Part shown: one piece after another, positions 48,162 to 58,225 of the stretch
How the letters are laid out: each line of letters begins with the position of its first letter
Position numbering within the stretch: the stretch's first letter is position 1
NCBI GenBank assembly: GCA_007026445.1
Contig: VDMD01000001.1
Location: 1,178,001-1,242,000 of the forward strand
From: Schizophyllum amplum
Taxonomy: Eukaryota; Basidiomycota; Agaricomycetes; Agaricales; Schizophyllaceae
DNA: 64,000 nt
Direction: 5' to 3'
Translations under genes and position numbers: made by a program
Notes under the pieces: generated by a model
What the model saw: the letters and a program-made list of their open reading frames with translations, nothing else
Database searches by the model: none
What the model was told of the DNA's origin: nothing

Positions 48162-51100
48162 ATGGCACCTGTCGATCCAGGCGGCACGCGTCGCGCGCCT
48201 GAGATCTGGTCATCGACGCGTCCTGGTGCTCGCAATGCGCTCCCTCCCGTGCCATCCGCCTCTGATCTCTTTGTCGACCCCATGATGGGTTGCCCGCTCG
48301 CCATGTACGTCGACAAGGACGTGCCCGACCAGGCGGAGATCCAGCGCCTCATCGTCGTGCGTGCGCCTCGCCATCGCGTGCGCACTCCCTCTTAACCGCG
48401 CGCAGGACTACGGCGGCACCGTGTCCTTCGGCTACAGTGCCGTACCATACTTGCTTAGTGAGTCGCGCGTGGCGTGAAAGGGGAACTGAGCTGATTGTGC
48501 ATTCAGTCAACCCCAAGACGGAGACCGGCCAGCGCTTGTGGCGTCAGTGGGCGCACCGGACTAACAAGAAGATTGTCCTGGATGCGCGCTGGGTACGCGA
48601 GTGCATCAAGGCCGGCGAGCTGCAGACTAGAGCGACCGACTGGGCAGGATGCAGAGTGCAGGGGAACGAATGGTCCGAAGACGAAGAGGAAGAGTACGTC
48701 GCCATATCCGAATCCGATGGCTCGCTGACGATTCGTGCAGGGCACAGCCGGCAATACCCCCACAAGGTACAACTGCCATCGGTGCTACAACCGTGCAACC
48801 CACAAGCACGGCTTCATACATTCCGGATACGTCTGTGGCTGGACCCGTGGCGCCTACCAGCACTGCACCTACCCTCGATCATGGCACAGCGGAACATCAT
48901 GATCAAGCGACACAGGCCTCTGTCCACTATGCTACTGAATACCCGGGCTACACCATCGACGAGCTCGGCTACTACCACCCCATACCCACGGTCTACCCTT
49001 ACGTGCCCCGTGCGCTGCCGGCCTGGCATCCCTCGGCGCAACAGGCAACCGACGTGAACACGCACCACACGGCCGACACCTCTCACCTCGAGCATACCGC
49101 CCACATCCCAGAACCTCACCAACCGGTGCCGATTGCCGCCCCTCAGCCGCGCTCGCACTACCGCCAAGAACCCTGGTACGCAGAACACACTTACCCGCCG
49201 GCGCAGGATTACGACTACGGACGTTACCGCGACGCGCAAGCACCCGCCCAGTGGAACTACTACGACCCGGTCTACGATCAGTCGCAGTACGAGGCAGCAC
49301 CATACCTCTCGAATGAGCCTGAACAGCAGCAGCCGGTCGCCCCCCTCTCGCCGCCGCAACCAGAACCAGAAGAAATGCTTGTAGACGAGCCTGAAGCTGA
49401 AGAAGCAGAAGCGGGTGTCACGCAGGAATCTTCACCTCCACCGCCGCCATTGCCGAAGCCTGCACCTGTTCCTTTCCCCTTGAACCGCGGCCGGCGTTCA
49501 CGGCGGACAGGCCCACTGGACGCGGCAGCCCTCGTTGCGCGCGTGGATCCGCCGCGTTCTCCGACACCGCCGAATACGGTCCAGGTAAGCCGCTTCGGAG
49601 GAAATACCTTCACGGACGAGGACAAGCAGTATTTGGACAAGTACATACAGTACTGTCTGGATGCTGGGATACTGTTGAGGTGGGTGGCCTGTTCGATGTG
49701 CTTCTTATCAGGGCTGAGCTATGTATACAGCTTGAGGGAGATCTGCGAACGAGTTGCGTTGAAGGTGTGTTACACCTTGCGATATCACTGCTCACATGTT
49801 GACTGAATTCGCTGCAGGCCCCGCATCATTCGTGTGTCTATCGTGCTCTTTCAGATGACGCTCGCTGACTAAATCATCTAGGTTTTACTCCTGGCGTCGA
49901 TTCTGCAATAAGCACCAGAAGCGCCTCGGGGGGTACAAGATGCTGCACTGCCCCTCACCTTCGCCCGAAGAGGAGGACGAGGAGGAGGAAGATGAGCTCA
50001 TGGAGGATGGAACTATGATGGATACTGGGACCGAGACAGCGGTGGCGCATGCGGTGCACCTCGCAGAGCAGGGTGTGCACGAGCTGGCTTACGACTATGC
50101 TGCCCCGCATTATGCGCAGGTGTATGGCCGGTACGGCCACTCTGTGCAAGGTCGGGCGCCCGAGGATGTACAGCAGCCGGCTGTCGAGTCGTTTCACGAA
50201 GAGTCGCCTGAGGAGGACGATGGGCCACCATCACGATCGCCGTCACCTCCGCGGTCGCTCTTTCGCAGCACGACCGGCAAGGGTGTGGCTTTCACGGACG
50301 CGGACGTGAGTTTCCTAGTACGGACGCTGGAGTATAGACGGGCGCAAGGGCGGAGGATCGACGGGCTGTTTTGGAAGGAGATCAGTGAGAAGGTGCGTAA
50401 TTTCTTGGCTGCACGCTATGAGGGCTGGTGGCTGTTTGATGATCACCTACCATAATTCCATTCCTTCATGTCTAACATCCCATGCAGGCTCCGCACCACT
50501 CACGGGCGTCGTGGATGAAGTACTGGCGGCGGCATCGGCACGAACTGGATCCAGAACTTGCGGACGCGGGCCCAGAAGTTGAGATGGAAGGCACAGAATC
50601 GAGCTATGCCTCGACGCCAGGCCTTGGTCCAACATCAAATCACGCATCGTCCTCACATCAAACGTCTACTACTCCCTACGCATCGACGTCTGGCCACGCA
50701 TCTGCGTCACCTTCCGCGTCCACCTCAGGCTACGCACCATCGTCAACGAGCTACGCGGAGGACTATGGACAGGGTTACGCCGCGCAGATGGGGTCGGGGC
50801 ATACATTTACGACTGGACAGCCAAGCAACGGGCAAGCAGACATCGGGGCAGCGAATACATCCCATTACTCGTCGACTTCAGCGTCGCAGTACGCTCCGAC
50901 GCCACAATATGCAGCATCCCAGCAACATGCAATGTCGCGGCCACAACAACATGCATCGCCGATACCCTCTAAATACCCATCCGGCAAGCCGCGACGGTAT
51001 ACGAAGTCGGACGATGTGCTGCTGGCTAAATATTTGGTGGGCAGACCAAAAGGCACGAGCGACGCCGTGTTCCGTGCATTTTCGGCGATGGTGAGTGTAA

Positions 51101-51977
51101 ATGTTTTATCTCACGTTTGTTATTCTTCATCGCCAAAATTGTCTTATCCGATCCACACCTCTCCTTCTGCCCTTTCAAGCAGCCCGTAGCGCTCATCATG
51201 ATATTCCTTCCTCATCCTTCCGGACTACAGCTGATTTGCGCCCTGCAGCACCCTCATCACCCATGGAAGGGCTGGCAGGAGCACTATCGCGTAAGCCGTG
51301 CGACGGTGGACCACCTCGTGCGAGCGCTGGATGCGGGCAAATCGATCGACGCAGAGGGCGATGAGGATGGACCGGATGTGCGGCTGCCGGCATCGTCGAG
51401 CGCGGGGACGTCACGAATGGTGCAGGCCGGCCCGCGGACAACGCATGCGGGGTCGCAGACGGCTCATACGGGCTCGCAGGCGGCCCACGGAGGCTCGCAC
51501 ACGGGCTATGGACATACGACGCACGGAGGCTCGCAAACGATGCAATCAACGCGAACATCGACAAATTCGCGCACGCAAACATCGGGACGACCTGGCTTGG
51601 AGACAAGGGCGCCGGAGACCGGTGTCATGGTTCACGATGCGAGGATGCTGGACATGGGCCCAAACATGCAGGTATCGAGCGTGGAAGGGGCGAATATGCA
51701 CTCGTCGCGAGGGTCGAGCGCGCATATGTCGCAGGGTGTGGACGTGCAGATGCCGGGTGTGCAAGTACCGCAAGCAGTGCGAGGCGCTCATCCAACGCAA
51801 ATGCCTAGCATTCACGCGGCTCGAATGTCGATCTCCCATACGGTTCAAGGGCTGCCCCTTCAGACGACCCGGATGCCCGCTGAGGAAGTAGGAGGACCTG
51901 GGATTCCCCAAGCGCCAAGGCTTCTGATCCAGGAGGTGCAGCTGCCGCGAGGTATGATGGCGCCGGGCGTGCGATGA
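48162..51977 (+). CDS. RAP1: Rap1-like telomere protein: BRCT plus three Myb-like repeats
   Basis: Nine exons give 1087 aa with exact phase. A BRCT domain spans residues about 46-135 (PLAMYVDKDVPDQAEIQRLI, DYGGTVSFGYSAVPYLLINP, KKIVLDARWVRECIKAGELQ). A His/Tyr/Pro/Gln-rich linker follows. Three Rap1-type Myb units come next: FTDEDKQYLDKYIQ ... APHHSFYSWRRF (about 434-495), FTDADVSFLVRTLEYRRAQG ... APHHSRASWMKYW (about 610-670), and YTKSDDVLLAKYL ... HPHHPWKGWQEHY (about 812-872). The C-terminus is Gly/Ser/His/Gln-rich (GSQTAHTGSQAAHGGS) and no Rap1 C-terminal (RCT) domain is seen. One exon is 14 nt (49818-49831). BRCT + Myb architecture supports a Rap1 orthologue; telomere binding is inferred. 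Confidence 0.8.
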
Positions 51978-52335
51978 GAGGGCCTGGCAAGCGCGCTATG
52001 CGAGATGGGGACGACTGGCACGGACGGGCAGGCGGAGCTGCAAAGGGTGAAGATTCGAAGAGGGAATCGGAAGGTGGAGAGTGGACATCGGCGAGATACT
52101 CATGTACCTGTACTCATCTGTTGTAATTTCGTACTGTACTTTCTGATTCGCAGACTGCGCTTGCTGACCTGTATTGCATCCTGGCGTATGCCTTGGTGTC
52201 CTGCTCCTTAAATGTGGTCTGATTCAGCGGCTACGAGTACATAATGTTATTCTTGGTAATATAGTCTTCAAGCAGAGCATCAATTTCTGCCTTGGCGACT
52301 TGAGCAAGCCCGACCTTCGTTCACGCGCGCGCACC

Positions 52336-54153
52336 TCACAACACTTTTGCAAACCCATCCTCCCCTGGCTGCAGCCAGTTCTTATCGTCGTATACGACGT
52401 CGGACGCGGCGTCGATCATGTGGAATGTGTACGCAAAGCGGGTGTCCGCGCCCGTGTTCCGCGGTGACTTGTGCAGCACAGTGCCGTGTATAAGAACGGT
52501 GTCACCTGGTGAGGGGGTGATGAGTCTAGGGCGAGAAAAATAGGACGAGGGATTAGAGGAGGCGGACCATGCCGCGGGGAATGTGGGGGAGGACGATACC
52601 TGCCATGTCTCGCACAAGGACCCACTCGCCTCGCACAATAACTCCTAGCTCGTACACTCACCCGGCTCACATTCTACCAGAGCATACTCCCCCTCCACCT
52701 TCGCCTCCTCGCCGAGCTTCTCGAACCCAGTCCCGCCGCCCCGCAAACGGACGAATCGCTTCGAAATGCCACCCGATTTCTCCAAGCCGGGTGTGGTAGC
52801 GAGAGTGCTGTGTGAGCCGGGCAGGAAGGACAGGGCACCATTCGCCGCCGTGCAGCGCTCCAGCGCAATCCAGATGCCCAAAGCGGTGGGCGGGGAGGTG
52901 TACTGCCGGCGGCATTGAATATAATGTTGATAGCGAAGGATAAGGGGAACGGGAGAACACTCACCAGAAAAGTCCTGCGTCGAGTACGGAGGCCAGTCAG
53001 GGCAGTCGACGATGCGAGAAGGCACTCACGAGTCGTTATGCTCGCCCACTGTCCACACCATAATCAGCTAATGATCTTTTCAAATCAGCAAATGCGAGAT
53101 CAGTACGCACCTTCCCCGCCAATTTGAGGCTGCTTCGTGATGACCATCGACTGTAGGGCTAGGTGTGAGTTGTAAGTATCAGGGAGGATGGAGCTCTGAG
53201 TTCTGCTAGCTTTACCCAAGCGTCGCCAACTCACCCACAGGCTCCCGATGGAATTTGAGGTCGCACACCACGTCTCGCAGCGCATCGTTCTCGAGCGTGA
53301 CGCGGCGGAAGAGCGGGTCAAGGAGGTGGAGACCGTGGCCGAATTTGTTGACGGCGCGCTGTTTTGGGCGGTTGAGGCGCCCGTTTACGACTGCGTCTTC
53401 TTCGAAGAAGTAGCGGCTGGGGAGAGAAAGGCGGATCAGCAAACGGAAATAGAGAAAGGGAAGGAAAGACGGAAAGGGGCAAGCGGACGGCGAAAGGAAA
53501 GGGGCAAATGAAGAAAGAGATGAATAAAATTGCACGGAATTGTAAAGGCCATGTATAGGTATGCGGCACCGGTGCACATAGCGACAGCATGGAACTCACA
53601 TCTTATCTCCCGACGACAAGAAGTAGTCGTCCCCGACATGGTTGTCTTCGCCGGTCGTGAAGCGAGTCTAACGGAGGTTGGTCAAGTAAGTATCAGGAGG
53701 ATTAAAAGATATGAGTGGACGAGGAAAATGAAAGGCATAAATCCGAAATGAGACGCAAAAGAAGAAGATAAATGACCCGCGCCCCAACTTGAAGACAGCT
53801 CACCATCGGATGTTCCTCCACATTGAGCTCATCCAGCAGTTCTTTCGACCTCGCCAGGAGCGCCTGTGTCGTCTCCGTGTCGACGAGCTTGGGGATCACT
53901 AGATAGCTGTGTGGCAAACTGGCGTTAGGTCTCTCGGATCATAGCAGATGTAGATGACCGATGAGCAGGTACAGTGACAGTAGCTATATTTTCTCAGAAA
54001 ATAATGGTGTGTAGCACGCACCCATCCTTGTAGAACTGTTCCCACAGTGCGAATTCAGTGTGAGCATGTTTGGTTCATGACAGGTTCATGATCGGTTGCG
54101 GCACCGACCTTGTCGATCTGCTCCTGAGTAAGGTATTTCAGGTGAGCTGCCAT
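52336..54153 (-). CDS. PHYHD1-like Fe(II)/2-oxoglutarate dioxygenase (phytanoyl-CoA dioxygenase family)
   Basis: Non-haem iron oxygenase. The start at 54153 gives MAAHLKYLTQEQIDK. Later exons give DGYLVIPKLVDTETTQALLA, GEDNHVGDDYFLSSGDKIRYFFEE, GHGLHLLDPLFRRVT, QSMVITKQPQIGGE, then GEHNDSTFLYTSPPTALGIW containing the HxD iron ligands. The distal iron ligand and 2-oxoglutarate-binding region is DTVLIHGTVLHKSPRN. The YFLSSGDKIRYFFE and NWLQPGEDGF wording matches the PHYHD1 subgroup rather than peroxisomal PAHX, and no peroxisomal targeting signal is seen at the C-terminus (GFAKVL). Seven or so exons; introns about 50-150 bp. Substrate unknown. Confidence 0.9.
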
Positions 54154-54923
54154 GTTCTCTGGTGTCAGGCTCGCTTGTCGCAGGTTTGGCTTTCAGAGAT
54201 TGTGAAGGAAGTAGACTGATTGGCCGCCGTCAGTGGCTAAATAACAGGCGGCGGACGACCCGGAGCGCCAGAAGCAGCAGTGACCAACAGCACACAGATG
54301 GCAGAGCGCAGGGTGAGCGAACGAGACAGCAGGAGGATGGTAGCTTACAAGCAGATGGTAGGGTGTCGCAGCACGAGGGGCCGACGCAAAGAACAATGGC
54401 CGGAACAACGGGCCGTTATCTCAGGCTACACACATGCGGCGACGTAAAGAAGCCAAACACAAGCACACATCATCATGACCAGTAGCCTAAGCAAGCTCCC
54501 GTTGCGCTGCTCTCCAACCTTGCTTTGCGGACTACAGTATGGGTTGGTGCAAGGTTGGTGAGTTCAGCTGCAGGATGGCGGACGGTCACTATAGACCGCT
54601 GCCGAGCCCAGTTGGGAACGAGTCGACGTCGAGCCCGAGAGTCAGTACTTATGAACGTTTATATGAACCCCATTGACTGTGACATGAGCGCAAAGTTTTA
54701 GTGCCCGGGCAAAAACACGTGACGCGCTCAAATGCCACGTCGTCTGTCAGTGTTCAACTTCGAGCTTCAAGCTTCAAGCTTTGACAACTGGAAATTGACA
54801 GTATATGGAGGTGGAAAGACCTTTCGAGGCAGAAAATAACGTACATTATCGACTGGTAGGCTACATACCGGACGGTGTGCATGATGCACATCGTCCAGAC
54901 TTGCCGCCCTCATACGCGAAGAA
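54154..54923. other. Intergenic region upstream of the dioxygenase gene
   Basis: This 770-bp gap holds the dioxygenase promoter and the 3' flank of the secreted repeat protein. A short AGCTTCA tandem repeat occurs at 54762-54780. No gene was recognised. Confidence 0.45.
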
Positions 54924-56621
54924 TCACTCTTCGGAGTCTTCATCGTGATCACCATCTTCGTCAAAGCTGGAGTCGCCGTCCTCGCCGTCCTGGGATAATG
55001 CGCCCTCGTCGACATCGTTGCCCGGCGAGCCAGAGTTGTCGCTACCCGCGTCATCGCCGCCGTTGTCACCCACGCTGTTTCCCCCGTGCTCCTGGTCGTT
55101 CGGCTCGACCGGGTCGCTCGCAATGTCAGCGAGGCTATCGACATCGCTGACAACGCCTCCATTGTCATCGCCGTTGTCCTTTACTATGCTGCCATCGCCC
55201 ATGTTGCCCGCATCATCGTCACTGTTGTCCTCCGCATCGCCTCCGTCTTGCTCTCCATCGTCCAACTCGGCAAGCTCGTTCACAGCATTGACGACCTCGC
55301 TCAGCCCGTCGCGGCTAACAACCCCGCTCATATTGGCACCGTCGTCGTTTGCGCTGGCGCTGCCCTCGTAGTGTCCATACCCTGGACCATAGTTCTCTGG
55401 GCTGACGCCGCTGCCGTACGCGCCATACCCTGGACCATAGTTCTCCGGGCTGACGGTGCTGCCACCGTACCCGCCGACACCGTCGTTCGCGTCGGACCCA
55501 ATTTCGCTGCTCCCATACCCGGCAGGAGCATAGTTGCTCGGGCTGACACCGCTAGCATAGGATCCTCCATTGGCCCAGCTGGTGGCAGGCTCATTCGGCG
55601 CAGCGTTGTTGACATCGTTCGCAGCGGTGCCGACATCGTTCGCAGCGTTGTTGGCATCGTTCGCAGCGTTGTTGGCGTCGTTTCCAGGGTTGTTCACGTC
55701 GTCCTCAACGCCTCCATACGTGCTGTATCCTGCACCGTAGTTGTCCGGACTGACGTCGCTGCCGTATCCAGGACCATAGTTGCTTGGGCTGACGCCGCTG
55801 CTGCCGTAGTTGCTAGTACCATAGTCGCTTGGGCTGACCCGGCTGCCGTATTCGCTAGGACCATAGTTGCTTGGGCTGACCCCGCTGCCGTAGTATCCTC
55901 CGTCGACGGAGCTGCTAGCAGGCTCGATCGCAGCGTTGTCGACGTGGTTCGCAGCGCTGTCGACGTGGTTCGCAGCGTTGTCGCCGCCGTAGTACCCTCC
56001 GTTGTCGGGGGCCACGTCGCTGCCAGAGTATCCCGAGCCATAGTTATCGGGTGCGACATCGCTGCCGTAGTACCCTCCTCCGTTGTCCGGACTGACATCG
56101 TCGCCGTAGTATCCTCCTCTATTGTCCGGACTGACATCGCCGCCGTAGTACCCTCCTCCATTATCTGCACTGACACGGCTGCCGTAGTACCCTCCTCTAT
56201 TGCCCGGACTGACATCGCTGCCGTAGTACCCTCCTCCGTTGTCAGAGGCCACGTCACTCGACGGCGTTGATGCGCCACTCGACGCCCCGCTCGAAGAAGA
56301 CACAGACCCGCTAGATGAGGACGCCGAGCTGCCATTGGACGATACCGAGCTGCCATTGGACGATACCGAGCCGCCATTGGGGGCTGCCGAGCCACTCGTC
56401 CCCGCGCTGGAGTCGCTGATGCCCGCGATAGAGTCGCTCCCGGAGTACAGACGGGGCAGGCGGGCGACTGGGGGGTCCACCGATATGAGCCCGCGGTCGA
56501 CCACCGATATGGACCCGCGGTCCACCAGCAGAGCAGAGCGGTCGACCAGTGGTATAGAGGCGCACAAGACGCCGGTGCAGGCAGCGGCGAGGACTATGGC
56601 AGAGGTGGTGGCGAGCTTCAT
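54924..56621 (-). CDS. Secreted Gly/Tyr/Asn/Ser-rich tandem-repeat protein with acidic tail
   Basis: A single exon encodes 565 aa. The ATG at 56621 was chosen because it starts a signal peptide (MKLATTSAIVLAAACTGVLCA, cut near Ala18). An upstream in-frame ATG at 56840 would add a proline-rich leader before the signal peptide. Residues about 23-45 carry three LVDRS/VDRG-type repeats. A Ser-rich stretch follows. The centre has about 15 degenerate units of 12-17 residues, core GGYYGSDVSPDN or YGSGVSPSNYGPG. Asn/Asp/Ala repeats (NNAANDANNAAND) interrupt it twice. The last 110 residues are strongly acidic (Asp/Glu/Asn/Gly). There is almost no Cys, so disulfide-rich effector folds are excluded. Wall-associated or matrix protein is an inference; no family is recognised. 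Confidence 0.8.
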   Translation of the reverse strand: MKLATTSAIVLAAACTGVLCASIPLVDRSALLVDRGSISVVDRGLISVDPPVARLPRLYSGSDSIAGISDSSAGTSGSAAPNGGSVSSNGSSVSSNGSSASSSSGSVSSSSGASSGASTPSSDVASDNGGGYYGSDVSPGNRGGYYGSRVSADNGGGYYGGDVSPDNRGGYYGDDVSPDNGGGYYGSDVAPDNYGSGYSGSDVAPDNGGYYGGDNAANHVDSAANHVDNAAIEPASSSVDGGYYGSGVSPSNYGPSEYGSRVSPSDYGTSNYGSSGVSPSNYGPGYGSDVSPDNYGAGYSTYGGVEDDVNNPGNDANNAANDANNAANDVGTAANDVNNAAPNEPATSWANGGSYASGVSPSNYAPAGYGSSEIGSDANDGVGGYGGSTVSPENYGPGYGAYGSGVSPENYGPGYGHYEGSASANDDGANMSGVVSRDGLSEVVNAVNELAELDDGEQDGGDAEDNSDDDAGNMGDGSIVKDNGDDNGGVVSDVDSLADIASDPVEPNDQEHGGNSVGDNGGDDAGSDNSGSPGNDVDEGALSQDGEDGDSSFDEDGDHDEDSEE

Positions 56622-57612
56622 GGTGGAGGCGGGTGGGGATGAAGGTGAAATGGCGAGTTGGGATGAAGGTGAAAGGGCGAGTGGGGATGAAGGGTGAGGT
56701 GGGGACGAAGGACGGGTTGATGGGCGAGGGGGGGGGGGGATGAAGGATGGTGAGTTGGGGGGCCGGGATGAAGGGTGGGGTGAAGGGTGGGGTTGCTTGA
56801 AGGGCGAGTGGGGATGCTTGAAGGGCGAGTGCGGAGGCAAAGTTGATAGGCTGAAGTTGAGAGGCGAGTCAGGACTACTTAGAGTGCTTCAAAGGAGCGA
56901 GCAAGGAATGCGAAGCGTGCGTCTAGCGCGTTGACCCGGAGACCAAGAGCAGCCTCAGGCGGAGGAGAGCGCGTAGACAGTCGCGTAGGATCGTAGACGT
57001 CGACACTGGTCGGGGGTAGAGTTTCAGAGAGTGTAGTCGCGGCCGGAATTCGTAAAGAGCGTAGGGCGTAAAGAGCGTGTAGTCGCCGTTCAGAGCGTGT
57101 AGTCGTTGTAAGGAGCGCGAGGGTAGCGTCCGGAAGGCGAGTCTCTCAACCACGCCGTTGAGAGGGAGGGTAAACGTCTGCCTTGGAGACTAGAGGGAGG
57201 GCGATTCTGCCGAGGAAGTAGTAGTAGGAGACAAGCCTGAGCTTTTTAGCTCCCGTTCAAATTGGGCGCACCGTGATGTGCACGTGCTGGCACGGCGGGC
57301 GTCTTTTGTGGCAACAGCAAGCTCGAGGATGTTAGAGTACAACAACAACAACGACCAAGAATCAAGAATGCGACAACAACCGACGACCAAACGCCACAAT
57401 GACAACAACACCCATAAATGAAGCATAAAACAAGATACATCGCTCTGGTTTTGTTGATCTTTCCTTTCCTTCCTTCCCCCACCCCTCTCGCCCCGCTCCC
57501 CACCCTCGCCTCCACCCCCTCAACTCTCACTTTCACCTCCTCAACTCTCGCCTCCACCCCACCCCACCCTTCCACCCCCTCCACACACCCCACCCTCACA
57601 CCGCCTCCACCC
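56622..57612. other. Repeat-bearing intergenic region between the secreted repeat protein and THI6
   Basis: This 991-bp region is upstream of the secreted protein gene and downstream of THI6 (both minus strand). It contains minisatellite-like repeats at 56636-56715 and 56795-56835, a related GAGCGTGTAGTCG repeat at 57050-57120, and a pyrimidine-rich segment at 57470-57612. Confidence 0.55.
56636..56835. repeat. Minisatellites in the 5' flank of the secreted repeat protein gene
   Basis: About three units of 24 bp (core GATGAAGGTGAAAGGGCGAG) occupy 56636-56715. Two units of 21 bp (core GCTTGAAGGGCGAGTG) lie at about 56795-56835. A G run is present at 56728-56739. Confidence 0.75.
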
Positions 57613-58193
57613 TCACACCGCCTCCACCCTCGCCCTCGCCCTCACCTCCTCCGGCGCCAGCCGCGCCACCTCGTCCATCAGCGCGGGCAAAAATGTCCCC
57701 GGGCCGTGCACGTCGGGTCGTTCGGCGGCTATTTCGGCCGCGATGGAGAGGACGAGGACGCTGGGGAGGGAGAGGAGGAGGTGAGTATGGGGAGGGGGAG
57801 GTGAGTAAGGAGAAAAGAGGGCGATGTGAGTGAGTGAGGGGGAAGAGAATTGCCAATAAGATCCATTGTGTGCATAAGACGAGAGCTCATCGCTGACGAA
57901 AAGAAAACCTTCGCTGACGAAAAGAAACCCTTCGCTGACGACAAGAACCCTTCGCAGACGACAAGAACCCTTCGCCGACGACAAGAACCCTTCGCAGACG
58001 ACAAGAACCCTTCGCCGACGACAAAAAAAATCTTCGCAGACGACAAAAAAACTCTTCGCCGACGACAAAGAGCCTTCGCCAACGAAAAAAAAGACAGATA
58101 GCCCTCCGCTGACGACAATAAACTCTCCGCTGACGACAATAACCCTTGAACATCCAAAACCCCGCTCTCAACATCCAAAACACCTTCGGCAAC

Positions 58194-58225
<32 letters not shown>

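Noticed and set aside
48814..49359. 181-codon minus-strand frame inside the Rap1-like gene
   Set aside because: It is antisense to an in-phase exon of the Rap1-like protein and is Arg/Val-rich without a domain.
55086..56270. 394-codon open frame on the plus strand opposite the secreted repeat protein
   Set aside because: It is the shadow of the in-frame repeats on the minus strand: Val/Ala/Arg-rich low-complexity translation, no domain, while the minus strand has a signal peptide and a sensible repeat protein.
57250..57300. GTTCAAATT-type T-loop-like string, checked as a possible tRNA
   Set aside because: No matching acceptor, D-arm or anticodon stem could be folded around it; no tRNA was found elsewhere in the window either.
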